NCBI RefSeq assembly: GCF_030269925.1
Contig: NC_085131.1
Location: 7,425,501-7,489,500, forward strand
DNA length: 64,000 nucleotides
Direction of reading: 5' to 3'
From: Bombyx mori
Taxonomy: Eukaryota; Arthropoda; Insecta; Lepidoptera; Bombycidae
Below are positions 12,271 to 24,377 of this stretch, in pieces; the stretch's first letter is position 1; the number at the start of each line of letters is the position of its first letter. The position numbers were made by a program, and so were the translations under genes. Under the pieces are notes generated by a model. It did not search any database. It was not told the origin of the DNA and saw nothing but the letters and a program-made list of their open reading frames with translations.

Positions 12271-12518
12271 TAATTACTATATTTGTACAACAACACAAAT
12301 TGAATAACAGGACTGACTATTCAAACCTCATTAATCACTTGATAGTAAACCAGGGTACCGATTGACTCATTCCCCTAATTCCTTCGAAGGAGGGAGCAAC
12401 AGGTGACGCCTTGACCTGTTTCTTGAGGGGTGACTTACCTTGGATCACATATCGTACACTTGCTTCGTTCACCTGTTTTTGTAATTGTTTTTTTTTGTAG
12501 ACCGGAAAGAAAATAATT

Positions 12519-12610
12519 TTAATACGCTTTTTTTTAGCTTGTTCTTGTATGTAACGGAATCTTTGAGCGTCATTTTCACTGAATCAAGATGTCTGATTGA
12601 CTCAACGCAT
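12519..12610 (+). repeat. Dispersed repeat fragment (GTAACGGAATCTTTGA family)
   Basis: It shares AATACGCTTTT, TTAGCTT and GTAACGGAATCTTTGA with 34812-34950 in the same order. The class is unknown. Confidence 0.45.
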
Positions 12611-12727
12611 TAATGTCATATGACAGTACAATACATTTATAACTTCGCTTCAACATCTTAATTAGTATCAACATATTAAAAAAAAACTTAATTGTTATTT
12701 TTCAGTTTGCTATTTAAACATTTTCTT

Positions 12728-12963
12728 TTAGATTTTTTTTTTTTTATTGCTTAGATGGATGGACGAGCTCACAGCCCACCTGGTGTTAAGTGGTTACTGG
12801 AGCCCATAGACATCTACGACGTAAATGTGCCACCCACCTTGAGATATAAATAAGTTCTAATGTCTCAAGTATAGTTACAACGGCTGCCCCACCCTTCAAA
12901 CCGTAACGCATTACTGTTTCACGGCAGAAATAGGCGGGGTTCACAAGTGGTCCTACCACCAAT
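12728..12963 (-). repeat. Bm1-type SINE, 5'-truncated
   Basis: Poly(T) and TATTGCTTAGATGGATGGAC begin the reverse complement of the SINE 3' part. It ends at GGTCCTACCACC. The tRNA-like head is missing, and about 30 bp near the GGCGGGG segment are deleted. Confidence 0.9.
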
Positions 12964-13580
12964 AATAATGTAATACGATACTACATATTATTTGATTTCA
13001 ATTTTGTGTAATTATCCCAATTATATTCATGAAATTGTCTTGAAAAGCTTAATAAGTCTTTTATTTCCGTCATTTATTATATTTTTAGAAGAAGAAAAAA
13101 AGTAATTTATCAGTTTATTTATCATACGTTATTCCCAGTCAAGAATACGTTAACACCAACTATGCTTATCGTTTTTTTTGTTTTTAAATATTCTATCATA
13201 AATTGTTTTGATATTTAAATTGTTAAACGAAAAAAACGTGTGACTGCAAAGAATAATTGTATAATATCCCGCATTATAAAGTTAGTTTCAGGTACTACAC
13301 TATAAATATGTAGGTATTATAAAAAAATAAAATCAGTCATCTTTAATCGAGTGGCGAAATGAAAGCATTTGAGCAATTGGTACGGCACAGTAGTTGGCGA
13401 ATTCGTACAAAACAATTCAAAGGTAAAGAGCCCGCATATCGCTTGGACCATTGCTTACACAGATAAGTATGGTGGCACGACAACACAATGTCACCCTTCC
13501 ATCGAAGCGTATGAACGAAAAAGTGCTCTACAAAATTTCAAAAGCATCCGTTTAAGTCAGGATATTTCACTTCTTACCAC

Positions 13581-13972
13581 TCAATTTATATATTAATACG
13601 TGAATCAAATTTTTTACCCATACTTACGAAAATTGCGCGGACGGAGGAGTATGAAATTTCCCAAACTTATAGAGAATATAGACAAGGAGAAATGGTAATA
13701 ATTTTTTAAATTATGCATAATTTTTTTTTATTACATCATTAAAATAACATCATACACACTACCTTAAACATTTGTTTATTGTTAAAGCTGTGTGACCACA
13801 TTGAGAATGGTTTAATATTGTTTGTCTTTAGTATTATTTGTCTATAGTCTATGTAGCCTTGGCGAAATCTGTGATTATAGAAGTTTGGTCGTTGACAATA
13901 GAACCATAATAATGTTCAAACTTATAATTTCAATTAATTATGGTCGCATTTCGACCACTGGGCGACCACTAG
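13581..13972 (+). mobile_element. Non-autonomous Helitron (family 1)
   Basis: The 5' end TC is followed by TATATATTAATACGTGAATC and GAAAATTGCGCGGACGGAGG. The 3' end has the hairpin GGTCGCATTTCGACC, then ACTGGGCGACCACTAG followed by T. These are the hallmarks of Helitrons. Two more copies lie at 22923-23340 and 30999-31422. The ORF at 13822-14037 runs through its 3' end and is not a gene. Confidence 0.85.
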
Positions 13973-14026
13973 TCCAAGTAAAAATGTATATGGTATCAAT
14001 CCAAGTAAAAATGTATATGGTATCAA
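13973..14026. repeat. 27-bp direct duplication at the Helitron 3' border
   Basis: The unit starting TCCAAGTAAAAATGTATATG occurs twice in perfect tandem (13973-13999 and 14000-14026). The first copy starts at the base directly after the CTAG terminus. Confidence 0.9.
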
Positions 14027-15435
14027 TGAAGTTCTAAAGTTTTTTTTTGTGAAAACAGAAAGAAAGGTCAATTTTGTAGGTTAATTTAAATAAATTTGAA
14101 AAAAAAAGTTTTGAACTATAAACAATCTGCACATTTTTTGTATGCATTTATTTATATGCTATTCGTTTGCTAAGCTAGTCCCGATTACTTGTGAACCCTT
14201 AATACAAAGTGATGCGGCTGTCAACTATTACTACTATTAATGAATTATTTTAATGTATTTTTATTAAAAACGATTGTCTTGTGTTTCATTACAAATATTC
14301 ACACCTACAAAACATTTGAAAATGTCCAACGTACGAACAACGACGAAGCATTTGTTTATTTTACCCACTAATGACGTCGTGTTTCGCGAAATTTGCGAGT
14401 GCGCCGCAATTTAATAATTTTTTTAGCAAAGTAGAGCATTATTCCGTTCGTTTTCATTAAGCGCTCGCGCCGGTATTGCACACGCTACACCTGCCCGCAG
14501 CGGCGTGTGCGCAGCTGCTCTAACGTACGCGATTCACAACTAACTTGATATGATTCTTTACTATTGTTCATTAGCTCTCTACTGTGATCTACACTGAGAT
14601 TTATATGCAGGCCTCACCCTCCTAAAATTATGCACAATTATTAAGCTGGAATAATTGAGTTTAGAAAAAAAAATGCAGGTATAGTTTAGTAAATGCAAAA
14701 ACGAAACTCTTGTCCTATTTGACTGTTCTGTTAGGCTTAGGCATATAAAAATAAAGGAATCCGTACTGTTTCATTCCATTCTTATGCACGTATGTATATT
14801 GCAATGTCCGTATTGTTTCATTCCATTCTTATGCACGTATGTATATTATCATATCAATTTGCAGAAGATTGAAATTTGAAATGTATGTCTGATAAATAGC
14901 TATTTACAGTAAGTAGTGAAACTAGACTCACGTGAGAAATGAGCTTACTAGCTTAATGCAATTTTTAAATACGGACCTATATGTTCGGTTTAAATCCAAT
15001 TGCTATCATTTTTTAATTAACTTTCTAATAAATCTACTATGATATTTTTATTGAATATTTTGTATGTTCTCTACTCTATAATTTTATAAGAAACCAATAT
15101 TGAATCACATGATTTGGCGCGCACATTGCAAATTATGTAGGATTCAAATACTTATTGTATTCATATTCACATTTTAAGTGAAATTACAATAGAAAACATA
15201 AAGTATTTCTACATAAGATTTTATTGTACCTGTTGGTTATTGAAGTGGGTCAGCAATAAAATCGAGGAAACAAAGAAAAAGGCGTATATTTTATCGAGAA
15301 TCACAATGAACAAAATTAGAGAGCGCGTTGCGTCCGTTAGGCCGGTACGCGTACGAGTCCTTCATTTGACCGTTAGACGATCACAGACAATACCAGACAT
15401 TACAAACATAGACAAAATATATATTATTATTTTTT
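14027..15435. other. Gene-free stretch with a 47-bp tandem duplication
   Basis: At 14760-14848 a unit beginning TCCGTACTGTTTCATTCC is repeated once with a 47-bp period. A CG-rich pocket is present at about 14360-14530 (for example GCGCTCGCGCCGGTATTGC). No gene or recognised element was found. Confidence 0.5.
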
Positions 15436-15645
15436 TTCTTTTCCTACCTAAGCTGAGAGCCTTGAGAGGCTATATCAGCGTAACCCTAACTTTTGTAGGT
15501 GAGCTCACGGGGCTCAAACCTGATGACGTTGCTAACACGAACCCTAGCAAGAGCCGTGCTTCGCAGAATCTACCACCGGATCGGAAACGCGACCCACTGA
15601 GAAGATCCGGCGAGAAACTCAGTGGGCTGTGTCTGAGAGTTTTTT
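15436..15645 (-). repeat. A-tailed dispersed repeat (ACTGAGTTTCTCGCCGGATC family)
   Basis: This is the reverse complement of a roughly 200-bp unit that starts at CAGCCCACTGAG and ends in CTTAGGTAGGAAAA. At least seven copies are in the window, all with the A-rich end on the same side, so it behaves like a SINE or a LINE 3' end. The family name is not known to me. Confidence 0.75.
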
Positions 15646-16385
15646 ATTTGAGCGCGTCGCTAACAGTACCTAACTATCAGACATTGTGTCAACCGATTCA
15701 TTGAAAAGCGAAACATCAAAAGTAAATAAATCCCATAAACGTAAAAATAATATTTCGAGATTAATCATAATAATTCAGCGGATCCAATGTTCAACAATAG
15801 AGGATTTAGTACACACGGCTCACGTAGGTGAGCCCCCTTGGAGACGAGGAGTCTGTGGGCCGAAAAATACAATAAAATAATGCGGTTCTTTGTAGAAAAA
15901 TACTGAGTACCGTTAGCAGATTAGAACTCATCAAAAATATGTTTATTATAATTGTTTTAAAGCAAAGAATATATTTATACGACATTTTATTTAATGACGG
16001 GAGACCGTGTAAGAATATTACAACCTTAGAATATAGATATACCTTGCTTATCTACAGTCTAAGATTGCAACAGTCTCTTTTGGGTGATGATATATTTGAT
16101 TTGACAAAAATCCACGCTACTCACTAACTGAACTAACAACTAATGTTTCACATACAATGGCCTTAAACTATTCATTCAGGTGTTATAAGTACAGGGAAAT
16201 TGACGTGGGAAAGTACAAATACAATCAAACCGGATTACATAAAGCATAAAATTTATCATTGACAAAAACGCTGAGTGTGATCTGTAACGTGAAATATTAA
16301 AGTTGAATATTTGAAACACATAACTAGCTAGCTTTCATTTCTTGTATTTTTGTGTCTGGATGAAATCACCGTACTGGTTGGTTTT

Positions 16386-16636
16386 TACTGGTGGTAGGAC
16401 CTCTTGCGAGTCCGCACGGGAAAGAACCACCACCCCGCCTATTTCTGCCGTGAAGCAGTAATTAATGCGTTTCGGTTTGAAGGGTGGGGTAGCCGTTGTA
16501 AGTATACTGAGACCTTAGAACTTATATCTCAAGGTGGGTGGTGCATTTACGCTGTAGATGTCTCTGGGCTCCAGTAACCACTTAACTCCAGGTGGGCTGT
16601 GAGCTCATCCATCCATCTAGGCAATAAGAAAAAACT
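16386..16636 (+). repeat. Bm1-type SINE, 5'-truncated
   Basis: It begins TTACTGGTGGTAGGACCTC-like text and ends CATCTAGGCAATAAGAAAAAA. It lacks the tRNA-like head. Confidence 0.9.
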
Positions 16637-17939
16637 TTAACATTGGGATTCCACTTAAGAGTATTATCAGTTTGTAAAATGAAATCAACATTTGTTCTGT
16701 CGACGGTCCTTTAAGGTACGTTCGGAGGCAAACGCGTCGCGGCGCGTGCCCGCCACGTGCGCTCACTGCACCGGTCCATTTTCACGTTTTTACATTGTCA
16801 TGGCCGACTATCGCTGCTTTTTTTTAACCAATCGCCTATGAGTTCGTAAATTGCTTCACTATTATGTCGAGTAAACGGTGCGTGCCTTAAAAAAAAAAAA
16901 AGAAAATCATTCATGTTTATATGACATGTTCCGCCCTAGGGAATTTTCTTAATGGCCGTATATTACTACTAACTAATCGCTTATAAAAATGAACTTTTTA
17001 TCATATTAACGTGCATATTGCCATTGTTTCGTTGTGTTTTGATTTTATAGAAAGTAGCGTGAAATATCAATACGGAATGAAACCGTTTTAGCTAACATAG
17101 TTACACGCCATATATTTTCGTTGATAAATTGGGTTCCCCTAATGCAGAGAGATGCATTGATGTCCGACTGTCAGTCCCAATCAGTTGATTAAATCCATGA
17201 GCACACCTGCAGACACGGGCCAGCACGGGGTGAGGGCGCGTCTCCATAGCAACTAGGTACTGATAAACAAGTTCAAATTTAACGAATATCAGAAGGGAAG
17301 ATATCAAAGGTCAAATAGACATAACTCTTTTGAATATAGGTAAATTTCTATCCGCATTCCTCAACTTCGATATTAAAATCCAACTCTTTCTGAAGTCTTC
17401 CAAGAGACGGTGAGAGGTATCCAGAAGTCACGACTGTTGTCGACACACCAGTAACTAAGTGTGCACACACAAATTTACCAAATAATTCCGAAATAAAATA
17501 GTCTTGATTATTCTCGTAAAAATCTTCTACCCGCCAACAAAAGCCTTTTCAGCCTACAGACAAATAGAGACAATAAAATTATGCTTTGTTTCTAACTTGA
17601 CTATGGGTATGAATTAAAAGACCGAACGTGCTTGCAAGAAGGCTTTGTTCCGAAATCACAGACTTCAATATTTTGTATTTTATAGACTAAGTAATGAATT
17701 AAATGTTTTTTTTGGTGAGTTTGTTTCGCTGATTCTTCTTGGGACTTTGGTCATTTTTCGAACTGGCACGCGGTTTTGTAGCTTGCTTCGGCATTCAACA
17801 AATATCATGCTATGTGATATCCACGTTGAAATTGATGACTTCGAATTTGAATGATGGAAGTGAATGAATAAGTGTACTAATTTTCTTTGACATTTCCATT
17901 ATAGTATCAATTTTATCAATTACAAAATAATTAAGCCAT
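16637..17939. other. Gene-free stretch
   Basis: A CG-rich pocket at 16700-16780 (GGCAAACGCGTCGCGGCGCG) is the only notable point. No coding frame is credible. Confidence 0.4.
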
Positions 17940-18138
17940 AGACAGCCCACTGAGTTTCTCGCCGGATCTTCTCAGTGGGTTGTGTTTCCGATCCGGTGGT
18001 AGATTCTGCGAAGCACGGCTCTTGCTAGAGCTCGTGTTAGCAACGTCATCAGGTTTGAGCCCCGTGAGCTCACCTAGTAGTTAAGGTTACGCTGATATAG
18101 CCTCTCAAGGCTCTCAGCTTAGGTAGGAAAAAAAAAAA
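17940..18138 (+). repeat. A-tailed dispersed repeat (ACTGAGTTTCTCGCCGGATC family)
   Basis: The full unit runs from CAGCCCACTGAGTTTCTCGC to the A-rich end at 18125-18138. Confidence 0.8.
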
Positions 18139-18429
18139 CAAAATAATTGCAAATTAACGAACGGCAATTCCGTTCTATGGGAACTACGATGTTTGATAAA
18201 GCTTCAACCGTTTTTAATGACAGTGAAGTAATGTTTGGCTCACATGTTTGCTCTCACACATTTCCACCCTAGCTTTTATCCTGCGAACAATAGACGGGAG
18301 GACAATAGAGTGGCGTGCGCATCTGTCGCGAGGCCGCCTCCGATTGGCCGACGAGCCGGCGTGTGCGCACCCTACACAGATTTACGGGGTAGTTTCCGAA
18401 TCGATATCCGAAACTTGATATAACGGTAA

Positions 18430-18806
18430 AATTTCCGATAAGAGCCCCGGTCACCGTCCTCGTCGAACCCGTCGCTTGCGACGAAGGGCTCGACGAGTGA
18501 ATTAACCCATAGACATAGTGACTTGGTCATTGTAGGTCATAAATATCATGATCAAGAATATTCTTATTATTATACATAATGGCTATTGAAACCAGACAAC
18601 CCTCAGACACAGCCCACTGAGTTTCTCGACGGATCTTCTTAGTGGGTTGGTTTTCCGATCCGGTAGTAGATTCTGCGAAGCACTGCTTTTACTAGGGCCA
18701 GCGTTAGCAACTCTCCCGGTTTGAGCCCCGTGAGCTTACCTACACGTCAGGGTGAAGCTGAAATAGCCTCTCAGGGCTATCAGCATAGGCAGGGGAAAAA
18801 AGAAAA
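18430..18806 (+). repeat. Two blocks of the same A-tailed repeat family
   Basis: The block at about 18436-18515 (CGTCGCTTGCGACGAAGGGC) corresponds to the upstream part of the unit, as judged from the long copy at 58760-59340. The block at 18600-18806 is the usual 3' part, starting CAGACACAGCCCACTGAG and ending in an A-rich tail. About 85 bp separate them. Confidence 0.65.
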
Positions 18807-19797
18807 AGATAAGAGCTTTTTTGTTTTTATTTGCAAAACCCGAAGATTATTATTATAAGTTACTTTATGGTTACTTACTATAAGGTCGGACTATAAAAAA
18901 TTCGAAATTTGCAACTTATAAAATTGAACATTGAAAACCAAATGATATCTACTTATATTTAAAAGCAATTTTGCAATAAAAACAAACGTCCAATTATTAA
19001 TTTTGTAGAATAGCAATACTATTAGATACGTATTATTAAATATTGGTCATATTTATTACAGATTGATAATTCTATAGGAAATTAAGTTTGAACAAAAATA
19101 ATAGCTAAAATATTACTAAAGTACCTAAAGCTAAATTAACAAATATATAGCCAAATATATATACTTATTACTGTACGATTACGCTTTCTGATTGTATCGT
19201 ATTAGTGTTCAGTGTATAAAAAAATAATTCTGAAATTTTTTAAGATTTCACTCTCAAGTGAAACTGTAAATTCGCTTTTACAAATATATATTCTTATTAC
19301 CAGTTTATACACGCGTAGTTCACATCCAATTACCATGAGGGTAATTATGTAATACCACCTGCTCGCGTACCTCATCACATCCCTATTATGAAGTAACAAA
19401 AAGGAAACAATTAAATAGGTACGCGACACTCGAACCCATCGATTGCACACATCCTTTCGATCGCGATGCCCATTTTCACACGAGGAAACGTGAAGGATAT
19501 CTTCAATCATATAAAGTCGAATATCATATCAGCATAATACTGGACATACCTCGTTGTGAGCACTATGCGAATTAGATTCGTAGTTTTCGCGACGGCGTTG
19601 CCAACATGAATAGACGAAGAAGTATGGACGAAATGGAGAAAATGCATGATATATGCAGCTTTAAAACAATCATTCTTAAAGACGTGCCCCAAACATTTTT
19701 TGTTAGCTCTCATTGATAGACACGCATGTGTATCAAACGCAATGAATGACCTATGTTATTAACAATGTAAAATACATTTTTTCTGGTAGCATATGGG
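18807..19797. other. AT-rich stretch, nothing recognised
   Basis: Frames at 19202-19713 on the minus strand have no recognisable domain, and the base composition is that of intergenic DNA. Confidence 0.4.
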
Positions 19798-20010
19798 ACT
19801 ATTTCAATTACGCCCGCACGTGTATGTGAGCTCACGGGCTCGTCCTGAGAGAATTTGCTAACACTGGCCCTAGCAAAAGCAGTGCTTTTCAGAATCTACC
19901 ACCGGATCGGTATCGCGACCAACTGTGGGCTATGTCTATGGGTTCGCATGTCGAATTCTTCGTTGTTATGGACGACTTCGACGAGGACGGTTCTACAATT
20001 AGATGCTACT
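19798..20010 (-). repeat. A-tailed dispersed repeat, diverged copy
   Basis: It contains GAATCTACCACCGGATCGG, GCTAACACTGGCCCTAGCAA and, further right, GACGACTTCGACGAGGACGG, in the order expected for a reverse copy of the unit. The A-rich end is lost. Confidence 0.6.
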
Positions 20011-20061
20011 GGCCACACCGGCTAGTTAATTTCGAGTTTCTGTTTTACAATTTATCATTAA

Positions 20062-20358
20062 CTAGATGATGACCGAGCTTTGCTCGCTTATTTTTTTGAT
20101 AACGCCATCTTGTTGTGTTTTTAAAGCGGTTAGTTGCTCTCAATTAAGAAAAATAGTATTATTATTCGCCAATAGATGTCGGGAAGAGTTGATTATTGAA
20201 AACACGAATAAAACAATATTTTATGAAGATAAATCGTAGCTAGATCGATTTATCGCCCCCGAAATCCCCTGTGTACTAAATTTTATGAAAATCGTTGGAG
20301 CCGTTTCCGAGATTCAGAAAATATTATATACAAGAATTGTTCGTTTAAAGGTATAAGA
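20062..20358 (-). mobile_element. Non-autonomous Helitron (family 2)
   Basis: On the minus strand it starts TCTTATACCTTTAAACGAAC and ends with the hairpin CGAGCAAAGCTCG, then GTCATCATCTAG. A second copy with the terminal CTAG mutated is at 57700-57993. Confidence 0.8.
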
Positions 20359-20620
20359 TTTCCACGGTACGTAACGCGCGCAGAACAATTCGTTGTATAA
20401 ATTATAAAACTGCCAATTTAGAAATGCGGTTCGTAATTAATAAAATTGTTCGAGGAATAAATACTGTTACACGTAACGAGCGTGTGAATTAACAAGTGCT
20501 CCGGACAAGGCATGGGAACACTGCAACACTCGATGACAATGCGCTCTTGAGCCGTGCACACGTTGCCCACGGTGAGCGACACCAGTCTTTCCCATAAACT
20601 AATGTAAAACAAAATATTCA

Positions 20621-20877
20621 TTACTGGTGGTAGGACCACAGGTAGACTTGTGAGTCCGCGCGGGTAGATACCACCACCCCGCCTATTTCTGCCGTGAAGC
20701 AGTAATGCGTTTCGGTGTGAAGGGTGTGGCAACCGTTGTAACTATACTTTAGTCCTTAGAACTTATATCTCAAGGTGGGTGGCGCGTTTGCGTTGTAGAT
20801 GTCTATGGGTTCCAGTAACCACTTAACACCAGGTGGGCTGTGAGCTCGTCAACCCATCTAAGCAATAAATAAAAAAT
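20621..20877 (+). repeat. Bm1-type SINE, 5'-truncated
   Basis: It begins TTACTGGTGGTAGGACCAC and ends CATCTAAGCAATAAATAAAA. It lies 25 bp before the hAT-like element at 20903. Confidence 0.9.
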
Positions 20878-20902
20878 TGGGTTTATAAAAAATAGTTCCA
20901 AA

Positions 20903-21433
20903 CAGGGTTGCCAGACGTCCCGTATTTCCCGGGACGTCTCGTATTTTAGGCTTCGTTTAAAATTTTCCGGCGGGATTGATTCGGTCCCGTATTCGATCCG
21001 TACGATTATAATTATAAATATGTTAAAACTTTACTGGTGGTAGGACCTGTTGTGAGTCCACGCGGGTAGGTACCACCGCCCGGCCTATTTCTGCCGTGAA
21101 GCAGTAATGCGTTTCGGTTCGAAGGGTGGGGCAGCCGTTGTAACTTTACTGAGACCTTACAACTTATATCTCAAGGTGGGTGGTGCATTTACGTTGTAGA
21201 TGTCTATGGGCTCCAGTAACCACTTAACACCAGGTGGGTTGTCAGCTCGTCCACCCATCTAAGCAATAAAAAAAAAAAACTCAAAAGCTAGCTCCTCGGA
21301 GAAATATAAAAAAAATACTGAATGTCACTATGTATATAATTTTGTTTTTTATTTGTCCCGGGTAAAAATTCCCGTATTTTTTTACCATTTAAGCATTTGA
21401 CCCTTATAGGCTGAAAAAAATCTGGCAACCCTA
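20903..21433. mobile_element. hAT-like non-autonomous DNA transposon containing a SINE
   Basis: Its ends are inverted repeats, CAGGGTTGCCAGA at the left and TCTGGCAACCCTA at the right, with one mismatch at the last base. The 8-bp direct repeat GTTCCAAA flanks it at 20895-20902 and 21434-21441, the target-site length of hAT transposons. A Bm1-type SINE occupies 21031-21280, so the element itself is only about 280 bp and has no transposase. Confidence 0.8.
21031..21280 (+). repeat. Bm1-type SINE nested in the hAT-like element
   Basis: It runs from TTACTGGTGGTAGGACCTG to CATCTAAGCAATAAA plus an A-run, inserted in the interior of the element at 20903-21433. Confidence 0.9.
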
Positions 21434-21837
21434 GTTCCAAAGTAGATTTAGTTTAGAGTGTAAGAACGGTGACGTAAACACGATATGATTAAGTGGAAGT
21501 AAATCTAACGTGTCCTGAAATAGGTCGTCTTAAACTTTATCAATATTATTCTGAGTTAAGTAATGTAAGAGTATGTAAAATGTATCTTAAAATCTAACTT
21601 TTCATAAATCCCTTTTGTTATTGCTCTAAATAGGTAGTGGTGGAAGTCAATCGTATTGTATGACTGATCTCCCTACAGACCATAGGACGTGACATCGCTG
21701 CAGCAGACAGACAGAATTGTTGTACCTACCCGTACATAATTCCTACCGGCAGTGCAAAAATTAAGAGTAAAATTAATCTCAGTAAAAAGGTAGTTTCTTT
21801 CATATATTTATGATCTGAAGTTTGATTCTTTTTTTAT

Positions 21838-22195
21838 CTGACTTCAAAAAAGGAGGAGGTTCTCAATTCGACTGTATGTTTTTTTTTATGTTTGTTACCT
21901 CATAACTTTTGACTAGGTGAATCGATTTTGATGATTCTTTTTTTATTAGAAAGCTGACGCTTCCTGTGTGGTCCCATTTCCAATTTAGTTCAGTTCTGAT
22001 AATGGTATCCATGAGAAAACCATCTACGTGTTAGTAATTGCTTAAACCTAATAATTTGCATTGAGTACGTGCGCGACAAATAGATGAATAACTCAATATC
22101 ACGCCAACCGATTTCGATGATTATTGTTTTTAGTGTATATTAATTTGTTTTGGATTATCTTTTTTTTTCTATTTGAAGTCGGTTTTTGTTAAAGC
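21838..22195. mobile_element. MITE-like repeat with TGACTTCAAA-type ends
   Basis: The left end has CTGACTTCAAAAAAGGAGG and the right end TTTGAAGTCGGTTTTTGTT, so the ends pair as an imperfect inverted repeat. The internal sequence is a dispersed lepidopteran repeat. No coding frame is present. Confidence 0.5.
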
Positions 22196-22649
22196 ATGTC
22201 TATATATTTACAATTATATTATTTTGTATATGTATTCAATATTGATTTTATTCTTAAAAATATTTACTTGTCTCTTAATATAGTACCGAATAAAATCACC
22301 ATCTGTTCAAATACAATGTAAGTACATTGAGTACCGTGTAATCGATATATCGCGTACTTATTCAATTACCGCCGACAGCAGTAAGTGACACCTAAGGATG
22401 CGCCCGCGCAGTTTCCGGCGCGTGTCTGAGTACGGCTTCTCGGTTCCGGCTGTACTCAACTTTGACACAACTTTAAAAGCACTCAATTGAACTTAAAATA
22501 GACCTAAATTATTTTAACATAAGGGCTACGTGAATTGATGTGGTATGGTTGCTATTTGCTTAGGTCGTTGGCACGCTGCAGTTAGGACCGGACGTTGCAG
22601 GGGATTTGTGGATCCTAGGTTCTGTGTTGACTGTAGGCTATGTCTACTA

Positions 22650-22871
22650 TCATTATATAGTATAAAACAAAGTCGCTTTCTCTGTCCCTATATCTGTCTG
22701 TCCCTATGTATGCTTAAATCTTTAAAACTACGCAACGGATTTTAATGCGGTTTTTTATAATAGATAGAGTGATTGAAGAGGAAGGTTTATATGTATAATA
22801 ACATCCATTAAATAGTGGAGAAATCAATAATAAATTACAGTTTCCGAAGCGAAGCGAGGGCGGGTCGCTAG
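22650..22871 (+). mobile_element. Non-autonomous Helitron-like element (family 3)
   Basis: It starts TCATTATATAGTATAAAACA and ends GGGCGGGTCGCTAG followed by T. The 3' end can form a weak stem (GCGA/TCGC). An inverted copy with an insertion is at 56970-57409. The frame at 22545-22745 is not a gene. Confidence 0.7.
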
Positions 22872-22922
22872 TATGTTATAAAAGTAGCATAATATGTCAA
22901 TTCATTCTTCGTATTTGTTATA

Positions 22923-23340
22923 CTAGTGGTCCCGCAGTAGTCGAAATTCAACTATAATTAATTGGAATTGTAAGTTTGTACACTATTATGGTTGTATTTT
23001 ATACTTCTATAATCACAAATTTCGCCAAAACTATACTATAAAAATATTAACAAAGACAAATAATATTTAATCTATTCTCAATTTGACAACAAACGTCAAG
23101 AACAAAAGTTTGATAATAAATAGTATGCATGCGTGTGTGCGTCAAATACATGGTATGTAGTGTGTGTAATGTTTTCTTTACTGATTTAATGTATCTTTTG
23201 TGCATTATTTTAAAAAAATATTTGCATTGTGCACTTCTTCTCTATATTCTCTATAAGTGTGGAAAATTTCATACTCCTCCGCCCGCGCAATTTTCGTAAA
23301 AAGGGATACAAAGTTTTTGCTTCACGTATTAATATATAGA
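22923..23340 (-). mobile_element. Non-autonomous Helitron (family 1)
   Basis: It is the reverse copy of the 30999-31422 element. CTAG is at 22923-22926, the hairpin AGTTGAATTTCGACT (one G-U pair) lies next to it, and TC lies at 23340-23339 on the minus strand. It sits 51 bp from the family 3 element at 22650-22871. Confidence 0.85.
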
Positions 23341-23990
23341 TTAGTATAATATATAGTTTTACTGAATCTCGAGTTTTTCTTTATGCTTAAAGTTCAATAA
23401 ATGTAACCAACTTTAATTATAAGTATTTATATATAGTGAAGATTGTTTTTTTATAAAACTGAATGTACGCGCTTATTGTAAAACAAAAGGAGTGAAGTCG
23501 ATTAAATATCAAAATAACACAAAAATTCTAAAGATCTAACGCAAAAGCACACTTAACAGGCGATCACTCCAAGCAAGCATCGGATGGACTTAAAACCCGA
23601 AATAAAAACATTCATTTAATTTTGAAATATGCATTTAGACAGCCAGTAGACGTTTATTAAGCTAATTCAGGCAAAATACTCAACGTAGCTCGTATTTGAT
23701 ACAACAATGGCGTTGATTGCACAGAGCTTCGCCCTCTGTACTGAGTTAACTGAATCGTGGATTGAATTACACCCAATTATGAGAGTCTCGCTAATACGTA
23801 CATACATACGGATATAGATTAGATATAAGACAGAATATGAATAGAGATTAAACACTATTAATTTACTTTGAAGTTATAAAAAGAATAACGAAGATTTTAT
23901 TATCATATAAACAAACATCTATACATTTATTCTTCTGAATATTTAGTAGCTATTTCAGATCGCTTACAGTATTAACAAGTAAGTACCTAA
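23341..23990. other. AT-rich stretch, nothing recognised
   Basis: There is no supported gene and no repeat was identified. Confidence 0.4.
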
Positions 23991-24296
23991 TTGGAAATAA
24001 TCCTAGCTCAGTTGAAGATCCGGACTAGACTCTCCACCATTTGCATGCGAAGGGTACTTGAATACTTTGGCCACATCGCAAGGAAAGACAGTGACAACTT
24101 GGAGAAATTGGTGGTCACTGGAAAGGTCGAGGGCAAGCGACCAAGAGGCAGGAACCCGACCCGTTGGACGGACCAGATTCGTGCAGCCCTGGATACCACA
24201 GTGCACGATGCTCTGCACTCAGCTGCAGATAGGAACAGATGGCGGTGCACTATAAAAAGCAAACTGTTTCAAGGCCATGACCACGACCCTCAGTAA
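23991..24296 (+). pseudogene. RTE-like LINE, C-terminal fragment
   Basis: The frame reads RVLEYFGHIARKDSDNLEKL, then VVTGKVEGKRPRGRNPTRW, DALHSAADRNRW and finally GHDHDPQ before a stop. This is the conserved C-terminal tail of an RTE-like endonuclease/reverse-transcriptase LINE, and the minus-strand fragment at 44801-45070 is related. The catalytic domains are absent. Confidence 0.75.
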
Positions 24297-24377
24297 TGAG
24301 GAAACCGACGCAAGGAGGAGGAAATAATTTAATTTTATCATTTTGCAATAGCTATTCTAATCCATTTTGTGATACTG

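Noticed and set aside
13369..13596. 75-codon frame before the Helitron
   Set aside because: It ends in the Helitron 5' end and has no recognised domain or splice context.
15240..15704. 154-codon plus-strand frame
   Set aside because: Its second half runs through the A-tailed dispersed repeat at 15436-15645 and its first half has no recognisable domain.
24003..24262. Minus-strand frames opposite the RTE-like fragment
   Set aside because: The plus-strand frame matches a known LINE C-terminus; these are its shadows.
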